Shown here in pieces: positions 1-10,914 of a DNA stretch of 64,000 bases. Under the pieces are notes generated by a model. The model had not been told where the DNA came from and did no database searches. It was given only the letters and a program-made list of their open reading frames with translations. Made by a program: the position numbers and the translations under genes. Origin of the DNA: Isoetes taiwanensis (taxonomy: Eukaryota; Streptophyta; Lycopodiopsida; Isoetales; Isoetaceae); contig JAJEKV010000010.1 in the NCBI GenBank assembly GCA_021234155.1, positions 22,778,833 to 22,842,832 on the forward strand, given 5' to 3'. Within the stretch, counting starts at the first letter, position 1. Each line of letters opens with the position of its first letter.

Positions 1-2864
1 GTCAGTTGTGTGATTTGGGATATAAAGTTGTATTTGTTGCTGATCAGTGCAATATTATGATGAATAATGAAATAAAGTTTTATGGTAAACGTGTGGGAAA
101 CTTGTATGGATTGGAAAATACTATTCATCATTCAATTAATGCAGTTCAGGAAATTGGCTTAGATACTTGGCATAATAGGCTTGCCCATACCAATTATAAA
201 AAGTTAGAATGTCTACACAAGCAAGGTCATATAAGCTTGGAAAATGCAAACAGACAAGATCTCATATGTGAGGGGTGTGCTTTGGGTAAACTAAGCAGGT
301 TGCCTTTTCATAAAAGGAAAACTAGAGCACAACAAAAGCTTGAGCTGATACATTCAGATTTATGTGGCCCCCTAAATGTCAAAAGCAGGACAAATAAGTA
401 CTTTATAACCTTCACAGATGATTATAGCAGAATGTGTACCACATATTGTTTAATCAGGAAGTCACAAGCAATAAATGCATTCAAGCAGTTGCAGAAAAGG
501 AACGAGAAACAGGTGTCAAAGTGAAATGTATCAGATCAGATAGAGGAGGAGAATACCTTTCAGGTCAATTCAAATCTTTTTGCATATCACATGGAATCAA
601 AAGAGAATTAACCTGCAGACACTCACCTCAGCAGAATGGAGTTTCAGAAAGAAAGAATAGAACCTTATTGGATGCTGTTAGATCAATGTTAAAGGAAAGT
701 GGGTTGCCAAACTACCTATGGGAAGAAGCACTTTATACTGCTGTTGAAATTCAGAACATGCTGCCATCAGTAAGCCTACAAGGAAATATCCCTATGCCAT
801 CTCAATTAAGGAAAAAGTTGGATAACAGGGCAGAAAAAGGTTTTTTGGTAGGATATGACAAAGAATCTAAAGGATACAGAGTCTACTTACCCGAGACCAA
901 GGAAATCAGAATTAGTAGGGATGTATTATTTAATGAAGAAGTGTTGTACAAACATAAATTCAAGAAAGGCATCAAGTTTCAACCAGATAAACCTGAACAA
1001 ATTCCCAAAGTGGAATTTGAAGAAGAAGATAATGAGGAACTAGAAATGCCAGAAATACCAAAGGAGGCAAATGAGCTGGAACAACCTATACCTGAAGACC
1101 TTCCAGATCAAGAACAAGCAAGTGCTGAACCTACCAAGGAATATCAAGAAAAGAAGAAAAGAAAAACTCAGGCAGAAAGACTTGTTGAAGAAGCTAAACT
1201 GGAAGATCAAGCTTATGGCAGAAATGAAAGGGGAAGAAGTAGAAGGATTGAAGCAAAGACAGTTGAACATGAATATATTATGGCAATATTAGAAGATGAG
1301 ATAATTCCTCAAAGTTATGAGGATGTACAAGAAAGCATTGAAAGAGATAAGTGGATAGCAGCTATGAATGATGAACTAAAATCGTTTGAAGACACTAAAA
1401 CATATGAACTTGTGAAATCAGATGATAAGCATAATATTATTGGCAGCAAATGGTTATTCAGAATTAAACTAAATCCAGATGGGACAAAGAAATATAAAGC
1501 TAGATTGGTGGCACAGGGTTATACTCAGAAAAAGGGAAGAGATTATGATGAAACATATTCTCCTCTGGTCAAATTGACAAGCATCAGAATATTGTTGGCC
1601 ATGGCAAATGCAATGAAATTGGAAATACATCACATGGATGTCAAGACAGCATTCTTAAATGCAACTCTGGAAGAAGAAGCATTTTTGAGGCAACCTCCAG
1701 GCTATGAACAAGGCAAGAACATGATCTGGAAATTAAATAAAGCAATGTATGGATTGAAGCAGTCACCAAGAGAATGGTATCTTTGCATAAATCAATTTTT
1801 GCAAGAACAAGGCTTTAACAAGCTACATAATGATGGTAATCTCTACAGACTAGAACAAAACAAGGATTACTGTATTATTGCCCTTTATGTAGATGACTGT
1901 ATAATGGTGGCAACCTCACTGAACGTTTTAAACAAATGCAAAGGCATTTTAAAGTCCAGGTTTCAAATGACAGACTTAGGAGAGCTAAGGAAATTTTTGG
2001 GGATTGAGGTGGACAGAAATAAGGAAGAAAAATGGCTCAAATTGCATCAAAACAAGCATATAGAAAATATGCTTAAAAGGTTCAACTTGGTTGAGGCCAA
2101 ACCTGTTAAAATACCCATGATTCCAGGACATAGGTTGACTGACATTCAACAAGTCACAGATGAGGATATTACAAAGATGGAGAATGTACCCTATCGAGCT
2201 TTGATTGGCTGTTTACTTTATTTAGCAAATAGCACTCGACCTGACATTGCTTATGCTGTAAATATTCTAAGTATGAGAAACCATGATGCTACACAGGAAC
2301 ATTGGGAGGCTGCAAAACGTGTACTGAAGTATTTGAAGAGCACACAAAACAAAGGAATATGTTATGATTCAGAAAATCTCACTATGTCATGCTTTAGTGA
2401 TGCAGATTGGGGAGGTGATCTCTCCACAAGAAGATCAACATCAGGATATGCTATTTTCTTTGGTGGTGGAGTGATTACTTGGAGGTGCAAGAAACAAACA
2501 TCTATAGCCATGAGCTCTGTAGAAGCAGAGTATGCTGCATCCTCTCTTGTAGCTAAAGAAATTGTATGGTTGAGAAGGTTAATGGATGAACTATGTTGTG
2601 AACAAACAGGTCCCACAGTAATATGGACAGATAGCCAAAGTTGTATAGCCATAGTGAAAAACCATGTGCAACATGATAGAACCAAGCACATAGAGCTAAG
2701 TGGCAGAAAGAAAGTTAATTGAAATGCTCTACTTGGATACTAATCATCAAATTGCAGATATTTTTACCAAGGCTCGCCTATAAAACAAATTCAATGGATT
2801 TAAAGCAAAGTTGAAGGTGTTGGAAAAACCAGACATGCAGTCTTATGAGTTGAAGGAGGAGTGA
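1..2864 (+). pseudogene. copia pol, 3' part of internal A, frameshifted
   Basis: Polyprotein encoding integrase, reverse transcriptase and RNase H. Visible in order are the GAG-pre-integrase zinc-binding region (WHNRLAH, then CEGC), the integrase core (HSDLCGPL, TDDYSR, SDRGGEYL), the RT core (MDVKTAFLN, then LYVDD) and RNase H (SDADWGGD, SVEAEYAA). The frame breaks near 483 inside integrase and again near 2700. After 2700 the C-terminal 50 or so codons (LIEMLYLDTNHQIADIFTKA) lie in another frame. In the better-preserved copy B, that frame stops at a TGA formed by the first LTR bases. Relative to B and C this copy lacks 75 bp in frame near 795, which removes 25 residues after the integrase core. 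It also has extra indels near 2776. It is not expected to be autonomous. Confidence 0.92.
2850..2861 (+). other. polypurine tract of internal A
   Basis: A purine-rich run (TTGAAGGAGGAG) directly abuts the TG of the LTR. This is the expected primer position for plus-strand DNA synthesis. It also encodes the last residues of pol. Confidence 0.75.
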
Positions 2865-3689
2865 TGGGAATTCACCTCATAATCCTGCAACATCTAATCT
2901 ATGAGAAGCAATGGCAGTAGATTTGATTGTGCAGAAAATGATTTAAGTTGAGCACTAAGTTAGCAAAGGTTACAAATCATGAATTAAGTTGTATGAAAAG
3001 TAGAGTGCCTATGAGAAGCAGTGGCAGTAGGCCAGACGAGTTCAATCTTAATATTCCTTATTCATGATGCAGGGATCAAACATGTGTTTCCAGTTGAAGG
3101 TGCATGTTAAGAATTATTGTGACCTAGTGTCAATATGGTTGCAAGAAGATAACTTAAAATTGGAGATATAATTCAATGGTTCAAAGGACCCGTTTGCAAT
3201 GTTATGTCTGTGGGATAATTTCGACGAAGTCATACTTCTTAAGTTATTCCTGTGGGATATATGGGTAGAAGAGCCAGAGCTCGGATTGGAAAGAATGCAC
3301 CTCCCTAAACCGCCGGAATGATCTCTACATAACTATTGAACTTGCTTGTAGCGGTGGAACGATTGAATTAAGCTGTGGAGGAGACGAGCAGACGAAGATT
3401 CTTCTGGTCAAGAATGCTACAGTGATCGGGTCAATGCCCGATGAACAGTGACTCTATTAATTTGGTTTCTTAAGGTTCAATGGTTTATTGACCCTTAAAA
3501 CATTGTATTACATTCTATTGTTTGAAATAGAATGATTGCAAACTTGCACTTGATCTAGAGGAGATTAGTGACCATATTGTGGCTCTCCTCTAGACCATTA
3601 ATTGCACTCTATATGCTCAAGTGTTTGTTTGAGAAATAAATCTTGCTAGGCATAGATTCAAGGTTAACATTTTCTTCATATACTCATCA
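2862..3689 (+). repeat. copia LTR1 (828 bp)
   Basis: Long terminal repeat starting TGATGGGAATTC and ending TACTCATCA, bounded by a polypurine tract on the left and a tRNA primer site on the right. It matches LTR2 (19363-20190) at the same length with only a few visible substitutions (for example near 2910, 2956 and 3039). That suggests recent origin or gene conversion. Promoter and polyadenylation signals should lie inside but were not pinned down. Confidence 0.93.
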
Positions 3690-3690
3690 G

Positions 3691-3703
3691 TGGTATCAGA
3701 GCT
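3691..3703 (+). other. primer binding site of internal B
   Basis: TGGTATCAGAGCT, complementary to the 3' end of plant initiator methionine tRNA, lies one base after the LTR end. This is the classical minus-strand primer site of plant copia elements. Confidence 0.9.
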
Positions 3704-3709
3704 ATCAAT

Positions 3710-5474
3710 ATGTCTAGCAGATTTGGTGCATCATTATTGAATACTGTGGATGTATACAAAGGAGGTCCAGGTTTCCAAGTCTGGAAAGACGCCATTGCAC
3801 ATATATTAGAAGTGGAGGACCTTTGGGAGCTGGTAGATCCAGCAGGAACAGTAGGTACAGGAGTACTTACAAGGACTGGTTCATCTAGTTCTGTTGTTGG
3901 AGCAGCAGGGAAGGCTGCAACAGGTACTGAAGCTTCAGGAGATGCAGGAGCAAGTGCTAAAGCATCTGGAGCTGGAGGAAAATCACTGCTGGCCAAAACA
4001 AGGGAAGCACAAGGCATTATAACATGCAAGGTCAGTCCAACTATACGTTTGAAATTAAGATCATTAAGTCCTAGAGAAATGTGGAAGTTTTTGCTTAAAC
4101 ACTATGAGGAAAAGACATCCTCACAAATTGACCTGCTTGAGAATGAATTAAGGGGTTTAAAACTTAAAGAGGAAGAGGATGTAACAGAATTCTTCAATAA
4201 GTTTGATAATCTTATTGCTGACCTAAATGGAGCAGGAGTTATCATTTCTGAAAGAAGTCAGATGTTGCAAATATCTAGGGCAATTGGTGAAAATGAGACA
4301 TTGGCCTTATTTATAAGAAACTCATGCAAATCAAGAGAAGAGGCAAAGAAATATATTAAGAACTGAGTGGGAGCAGAAGAAAATATTAAGGCAAAATCAA
4401 TCTGATGAAACTCCTGAAATTCTATTACTTAAGAGAAAAGATAAAGTGATATGTTATAATTGCCATGAGAAAGGTCATTACAAAAATGAATGCCCTAAAT
4501 TAAAAAGGGAATTCAACTGCTATACATGTGGTGGCAGAGGACATGTAGCTTCAAAATGTCCTACACCTAAAAATTATGGCAGATCTGCAAGAGGTAGAGG
4601 TGAAGCTAGACCTGCAAGAGGTGGCAGAGGACGTGGCACAGAAAAGGCCTATGTGGCTAGGGAACAAGAAGACAAGACAAATGAAGAAGATGAGGATGAG
4701 GTATCTCATGAATTTGCAATTGTTAATGAGAGTATGTCAACTAACATTTCTGATCATTTGATAGTTGATAGTGGAGCTGAAAGATCAATAGTACAAAACA
4801 TTGACCTTTTGAAGAATATAACCAATGCAAGTTCAAGGAAGATTCAAGTGGGAAATGGAGCTCTTCAAGAGGTTCAAGGAAAAGGGTTATTGCAGTTAAC
4901 AGATTTGGATGGAAATGTTATAAACATTCAGAATGTTTTATGTGTGCCTGGAATTATCAAAAACCTAATATCAGTTAGTCAGTTGTGTGATTTGGGATAT
5001 AAAGTTGTATTTGTTGCTGATCAGTGCAATATTATGATGAATAATGAAATAAAGTTTTATGGTAAACGTGTGGGAAACTTGTATGGATTGGAAAATACTA
5101 TTCATCATTCAATTAATGCAGTTCAGGAAATTGGCTTAGATACTTGGCATAATAGGCTTGCCCATACCAATTATAAAAAGTTAGAATGTCTACACAAGCA
5201 AGGTCATATAAGCTTGGAAAATGCAAACAGACAAGATCTCATATGTGAGGGGTGTGCTTTGGGTAAACTAAGCAGGTTGCCTTTTCATAAAAGGAAAACT
5301 AGAGCACAACAAAAGCTTGAGCTGATACATTCAGATTTATGTGGCCCCTTAAATGTCAAAAGCAGGACAAATAAGTACTTTATAACCTTCACAGATGATT
5401 ATAGCAGAATGTGTACCACATATTGTTTAATCAGGAAGTCACAAGCAATAAATGCATTCAAGCAGTTGCAGAAA
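3710..5474 (+). pseudogene. copia gag-protease-integrase N-terminus (internal B), broken
   Basis: The ATG at 3710 lies just after the primer site and begins MSSRFGASLLN, the same start as in copy C. Gag is a helical capsid-like region followed by two CCHC zinc knuckles (CYNCHEKGHYKNEC and CYTCGGRGHVASKC) at about 4452-4560 that bind element RNA. A basic RG-rich stretch follows. Aspartic protease follows at about 4760 (IVDSGAERS), then GAG-pre-integrase and the start of integrase. A premature TGA at about 4364, where copy C reads an arginine codon, separates capsid from the knuckles. The integrase is cut at 5474 by the DNA transposon. Confidence 0.9.
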
Positions 5475-5499
5475 AAGCAGAGTTTCATTAAAGTTGGAA
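5475..5499 (+). repeat. left terminal inverted repeat of the nested transposon
   Basis: A 25-bp perfect inverse of 16929-16953, starting AAGCAGAGTTTCATTAAAG. The target duplication GAAA lies at 5471-5474. Confidence 0.92.
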
Positions 5500-5654
5500 A
5501 TTTCGTGATTCCAATTTCTCATGAAATCAGTTTCTTCCCTGTTTTATCACACATTTATGGCTAGATATGGCACTATTTGCTTAAAAAGAAACCAGTTATC
5601 ATGCAAAAACCGCTACATTTAATATAAAACAGCGCGGTTTTAGTTGTCAGGAAG

Positions 5655-5992
5655 AGAAGTATGGCGCCATTTACTTGGAAAGTATGAGGAAAAGCGGCCC
5701 GAGAACCACAAAAGCAGTTATTGAATTGCCAAAAAGTGCCTAGCAAGCAAACAAAATGGCGCGGCCGCTCCTTTAACTTAGAAATAACCACAAAGCAAAT
5801 AGCGCAAAAGCCATTTTGCTTTTTAACGCGAAAGGAAGCAAATGGTGCGGTAGCGCTATTTGCTTGAACGTGGAAAAGCAAGCAAATAGTGCGGTAGCTA
5901 TTTACTTCAAGGTGTAGAACGAGCAAATAGTGCGGCTTATTTGCGTGAACGTGAAGACCAAGCAAATAGTGCTCTCGCGCCATTTTGCTATA
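5655..5992. repeat. palindromic repeat array 1 (GCAAATAGTGC type)
   Basis: Imperfect repeats of roughly 50-60 bp. Each carries inverted halves such as GCAAATAGTGCGGTAGC against CTATTTGC, or GCGCCATTT against AAATGGC. The surrounding bases 5500-5654 are AT-rich subterminal sequence without a recognisable gene. The motif is related to, but more diverged than, the arrays at 7644, 9370 and 11165 inside the same transposon. Confidence 0.65.
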
Positions 5993-6060
5993 GATAACAC
6001 ATATTTTTTCGTAAGGCCATGTAGATATATATAAATAGAAATATAAGATACAATTTTTCA

Positions 6061-9000
6061 AAATACAGATTTTTTTTTAATAATCATTGGCGAAGTGTTC
6101 ATCAGAATCATCCAGGTTAATTTTACTGCGGTCAATTTGATCCTGCTCTGCTCCACCTGTGCCCGACGTCTCACCTTTCTCTGGATGAGAAGCTTCTTCG
6201 TCTGCCCCCTTCTCCGAGATTCAACATCTTGCAAAGTCAAGACTTCCCGTTGGCGTTGGTCAATGGCCTTTGGGTCAAGCCGGGTACATGACGTTCTCGA
6301 CCCTACCGGTAATGCCCGCTCACGCATTTCATCTTTCCTAACTCATGCTCGTATGTCACACTGATTCTTCCTACATGAAGGGATGCCCTAGAGAAGGCTC
6401 CACCAGAGAAGAAATCTAGTACGATGTTACCTTGAGGGCAGAGCTTATCAACAAGGTAGAACGCAGTTGCAGGACCAATCTGTTTATGCACCAGATATTC
6501 TCCTTCCATACCCTGCCAACTCCACTTAAACCTGTCTTGCATGAGTTTTTTAGCCATAACATCGCCCTCACTTCCGATGGCTTCCTTAGGAATAGGAGGA
6601 ATTTAAGGGAGCTTTCTAGGATGGTCGCCAAATAGCACGAGGTCCGGTCTTCGCGGCTCTCTCTCCCTGCGTCGAAATCCTCGTAGCAAAATGTAAGAGC
6701 TTGTGGCTCTTTGATTCCTAAACCACCAGTAGCTCCAGTCTCTCTTCATAGATTCCTACAAACACTCTTGACCTGGATTCTAGTCTTTCAAGTGCACTGG
6801 CAAACAGTAAGTTATGCTCCGGCCTGACGAAACATAGAATCCAGTATGTCTCTACATCTGTCATCTTTGAGACATTATCGAAGAACGCGGTTACAGTCTC
6901 ACTTTTCCAAATTGGAGTAAGCTGCCTTGCATCTAAACATATCATGCTGGCAGGTAGAACTGCACGTTCGTTCGGAATCCCCCGGCGACATGCTCCACAA
7001 ACCATCTTGGCGGGTCCTTTTCTCGCTTTCAGTCAAGGATTTTTCGAATGGACCTGGACAAGGAGAATGGCATGTTACCATGAACTCCCTCTTTGAGTAT
7101 TCCTTCCTGCACCCACTTATGGTGGCATACCCCCCAAGCCAGAAGTGCTTTATCTGAGAAGTGGTCTGTGGCTTTCTGTAGGTCCTCGAATTTCTTGTAC
7201 TTAGTGCCAATTTGATCTGCAATGAAGTACAATATCTCCTTCTTCATGTAAGCAAGTACTCTTAAGTTCTGCGCCCTCGTCTTGAAGAAATTATCGCCTT
7301 TGTAATCTGAGGTGACTTTGACGTATATATCCCCGCTTAATGCTTCTTCGAGGACCTTTCTACAATCATCATAGTCCAAGCCCCTCATGCATCTAAGGTA
7401 GTTGTCACCGGTAATCTTTGTCTTTGGCAAAATTGATTACTATAGCTTGACCCCTCGTTATCCTTAAGTTCTCCCTTCCTCCATTTGTTCCACATCCGGG
7501 CTAAGAGTGCATAGACATCATCGGCATGAAGACAAACCGATTGACATCCTTCGTGTGTTTGCCCTCGTAATCTTGTCGCCATTTCAAGGTAGTGCTGCAA
7601 GAGAACTGGCGATTTTAGAATTCCAAATGTTGCTATTTACATCTAATGGCGCAGCTGCGCCATTTCAACTCAAAAGGCGCAGCTGCGCCATTTCAACTCA
7701 AATGGCGCAGCTGCGCCATTTCGATAAATGTATGGGTAAGGAGACGAACGCGTACCTTTGTACTTTCGTCACTTCTTGATCGTCCTTTACCGGCGGGGGG
7801 GCTGGTCTTCCGCATTCCCCGTGCATCGCTTTGCGAAGATGGTGGATCTGATCCACATATGGTTCCTTGAAGACAGTCTTTGCTACTATATCATTCACAT
7901 CCACACTCAGCTGAAGAAGGTCCAGGTCACTGATCTCTCCTGAAAGAACTCTGCATATTCTATAGACATAGATCTTGCCGAGCTCAAATTCTAGCATCCT
8001 CTCGTCCCCAACTTATCGCATTGGTGAGCGGAAAGCAAGAAATAATCAATGATTACCATTGATAATATAAAATCTTTTTCCGAATCGGATCATATTCCCC
8101 GCGTGACCCATTTCAAAGAACTCCTTTGTATCCGGGATCAAAGGGCACTACATCTCTTTGGAGTGAATACGGGATGTGGATCCTCGACAAATGATTTATG
8201 AGCCTCCTAACATGTTGAGGGTTAATAACCTGGCGGTCATGTTAGGTGGGGCCTCTTCTAGATCCCGGATAGATATTCTTACGGTGTATGTGACTCAAGG
8301 GGAACATATGGCCGTGCTTTTTGTATTTTCTTTAGAGTTTCCTCTCGCCATTTCTTCTTCTTCATCACGGTCCATCTTTAGTTCCTCGGGCACTTGAAGA
8401 TCCGCAATCTTACGTAATTTCACGGCCCTTATCGTACTTTGGTTTGGCTTTCTCTTTCTTTGGAGTGCTATCTCTAGCATGGATGCTACATTTCTTCGTG
8501 CTTTGTAGCCTCCTTATTGTCACTAATAGTGCGGTCACTATCGGCCGAGCTTCACATCGTGAGGCTTCTCAGTGGACTTCACGGGAGAATCATGTTTGTG
8601 AGCATCAGCCTCATCCATCTTCTCATCCTTATGGTCCTCCCCTTTCTCAACGTCTCGTCCTTCTTCTTGTTCTGTCTCCCTTTGTCACCTCCACTGGTTT
8701 TTGTTCCTTTGCCAGCTTTGGTGGCTTGTTTAGCTTTTACACATTTTCTCTGCATCTCTCCCAGAAGCCATCTGCTATCCATTACTGCTGGCATGTTGCC
8801 CGAGATCTTTGCTCTTACAATGTAGGACCGCGGAGTTTTTGGACATGTCCATTGCCGCCGCGAAATCACCGAATCCTTTGAGGATCTCTACCGTGCCTTT
8901 GATATCTGCTTGCTCTCTGGACTCATAAGATGGCAGCGGCCAACCTTTTTTCTTGGCCGACAGTGCTTGGTCCTTCATGCTGGACTCCATCATTGCAGGC

Positions 9001-9230
9001 TCGTAGAATGCCAATCCATGCAATAGAGATCAATGGTGCCGGTGGCCGAATCTTCCATCAGGCAACCAAGAAAGTCAAGCCTTCCTTGTTTCTTGACTTC
9101 CCTCATGTTGACAATGATGCCCATCTGGGCCACGGCTGAGGCTCCTTCTTCACTTGCACCTGATTTGACAAGGAGGCAAAGTTCTCGCCTCTTGTCTCCC
9201 TTGGTTGGGTCGCCTTGATCAAGGGTATGG
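6061..9230 (-). pseudogene. transposon-borne gene with methyltransferase-like C-terminus, multiply frameshifted
   Basis: Coding segments run right to left in changing frames. They are a Lys/Glu-rich N-terminal region (about 9100-8300), a segment with GKIYVYRICRVLSGEISDLD (about 7997), a segment around 7430-7030 with YKKFEDLQKATDHFSDKALL, a segment at 7005-6718, and the C-terminal segment 6557-6303. The last contains NIVLDFFSGGAFSRASLHVGR. That resembles the SAM-binding motif I (DxFxGxG...GR...E) that lies near the C-terminus of permuted (beta-class) N4/N6 adenine or cytosine methyltransferases, preceded by a HKQIGPATAFYLVDKL helix where such enzymes have KP..L. I could not see a clear catalytic DPPY/SPPW motif. 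A basic tail follows to about 6061. A palindrome array (7644-7722) interrupts it, perhaps in an intron. Being a coding remnant is fairly sure; methyltransferase kinship is moderate. Confidence 0.5.
7644..7722. repeat. three-unit perfect palindrome array
   Basis: Three copies, 32 bp apart, of a palindrome with core GGCGCAGCTGCGCC flanked by AAT/ATT bases and separated by CAACTC-containing spacers. The middle copy has an A-for-T change in the left flank. The units lie between coding fragments of the minus-strand gene. Confidence 0.9.
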
Positions 9231-9369
9231 CTCTAACGATCTCCATACACCAAGACCTTCCAAAGGAGGACTATGGTCCTCGATGTCACCACGTTCCATT
9301 TCTTGGCAAGACTAGCGCACGCATGGTAAGCATGGTGAGACAAATGGCCATGTGCTAGAAAGTTAATAC

Positions 9370-10080
9370 AAAGAAACGACATTTAGACTAAATGGCGTGG
9401 TCTTATTTAGACTAAATGGCGCACTTCTCATTTAGTCTAAATGGCGCACTGCTCATTTGTTCTATGTAAAGCTAAATGAAGCACTGGCCATTTGCTCTAT
9501 TATGTAAAAGCTAAATGGCACGAATTAAGCCATTTAGACTAAATGGCGCATTTCTTTAGCCATTTAGTCTAAATGGCGCACTCGCCATTTAGCTTTTTAC
9601 TAATAGAGCAAATGGCTAAAGTCTTTGCCATTTAGCTTTTACATAATAGAACAAATGGCGCAGTTGCGCCATTTAGACTAAATGGCAAAGATGGCGCGCT
9701 AGCCATTTGTTCTATTATGGGTCCCTTCGAAAAGCAAATGGCACAGATGCGCCATTTAGATTAAATGGCGCACCTGCGCCATTTCCTCTTCTATGGGTCC
9801 GCTTCTACAAGAACATGAACATAAATGCGCCATTTAGTCTAAATGGCGCACCTGCGCCATTTGTTCTATTATGGGTCCCTTCGAAAAGCAAATGGCACAG
9901 ATGCGCCATTTAGATTAAATGGCGCACTGCTCATTTGCTCTTCTATGGGTCCGCTTCTACAAGAACATGAACATACATTATGGAAATGGTGCACCAAGCC
10001 ATTTCATACAATCGAAAGAGAAAGGTCCGCTACAAGCCCACCCTTCATAATGAAATGGCTGGCCAAGCCATTTCGATTAC
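9370..10080. repeat. large palindrome array (AAATGGCGC / GCGCCATTT)
   Basis: Dense alternation of AAATGGC and GCCATTT halves, mostly spaced by TAGACTAAATGG-type or TGTTCTATTATGGG-type linkers. Examples are GCCATTTAGTCTAAATGGC (odd-length palindrome) and a repeated segment TCTATTATGGGTCCCTTCG near 9712 and 9867. No gene is supported here; short open frames are by-products of the repeat. 10081-10700 that follows is low-complexity, with GC-rich CCCGCCCGTCCG-like tracts and no gene seen. Confidence 0.88.
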
Positions 10081-10729
10081 CTAAGACACTACAAATCGAT
10101 AAGAATAGAAACAAAAGCTACTAACCCCGAGCCCGGCTCTGGATTTTGATCAAGATTGCGCCATTGTATAAAAGTATAAATGTACAGACCGTATAAATCC
10201 TACTCCACTTTTTTTTTTCGAAAGGCCCCTGGATCAACAAAGCGCTAGAGAGAGAAGATGCTTGAATAGGAGAGAGAGAGGTAAAAACTTAGGCTACTGG
10301 CGCCCGGGCGGAAGGCTAAGGAGGAGGGAGAAAAGAACAATGAAATTGAAAATAAAAATTGACTGGAAAGAAAAGAAAAGAAAAGTTTGGGAAAGAAAAA
10401 GTCGGGGAAAACCCGCCCTCCTGCTCTTCAAATTTGCGCCCCGTCCGCTTTAAAAATTTTAAAATTTCGATTTTTCCCGACCGCCAGTCCGTCTCTACAA
10501 ATTTTAAAAAATTTGAATTTTCCCGCCCGTCCGTTTCTCCCGCCCGTTCGCCATTATAAATTTTGAGTCATCCCGCCTGTACCCCCGGGCCCTACCGCAA
10601 ATTTGAAATTTGAATTTGCCCGCCCGTATAATGGGCGCCATTCATTGTCTGTGTGTCCGAGGTTCCTTAGTCGATAGCAAGAAGCCCCGGCTTGGCCGCT
10701 TGTCTTTCTTTTGCAGCCGCTTAGCCCTT

Positions 10730-10905
10730 GTCTTCATTCTTCTGGCGCGCTGCTTCGTTCTTAGGCGCTCGGCTTCATTCTTCAGGCGCTTGGCTTCATT
10801 CTAGTGGCGCTCGTCTTCATTTTTCAGGCGCTTGTCTAGATTCTCCAGGCGCTTGTCCAGACTTGTCCAGATTATTCAGGCGCTTGTCCAAATTCTTCAG
10901 GCGCA
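10730..10905 (+). repeat. minisatellite in transposase leader (GGCGCTTG...CATTCTTCA)
   Basis: About eight imperfect units of roughly 20-25 bp with the consensus TTCTTCAGGCGCTTG(G/T)C lie immediately upstream of the proposed transposase start at 10915. The position suggests a 5' leader or promoter-proximal tract. Confidence 0.7.
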
Positions 10906-10914
10906 TTCTCTGAT

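Larger units (their letters stand above)
1..3689 (+). mobile_element. Ty1/copia element, internal A plus LTR1 (5' end outside the window)
   Basis: This is the downstream part of a copia retrotransposon. It enters the window between protease and integrase and runs through reverse transcriptase and RNase H to a purine-rich tract and a complete LTR. The domain order integrase-RT-RNase H identifies Ty1/copia. The same sequence recurs nearly identically in internals B and C, so it is one recent family. The LTR at its 3' end also serves as the 5' LTR of internal B. The shared LTR shows a head-to-tail array rather than independent insertions. Confidence 0.93.

Noticed and set aside
1040-1270. Antisense ORFs within copia pol (also at 2362-2691, 17541-17771, 18863-19192).
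   Set aside because: Shadows of the sense reading frame in AG-rich coding sequence.
7644-7722. CRISPR-like array of regularly spaced palindromes.
   Set aside because: Spacers are not unique, only three units, no cas genes, and the context is a plant nuclear transposon.
9700-10120. Short ORFs with repeated MAHLRHLFYYGS / APAPF peptides.
   Set aside because: By-products of the AAATGGCGC/GCGCCATTT palindrome array; frames change with array length.
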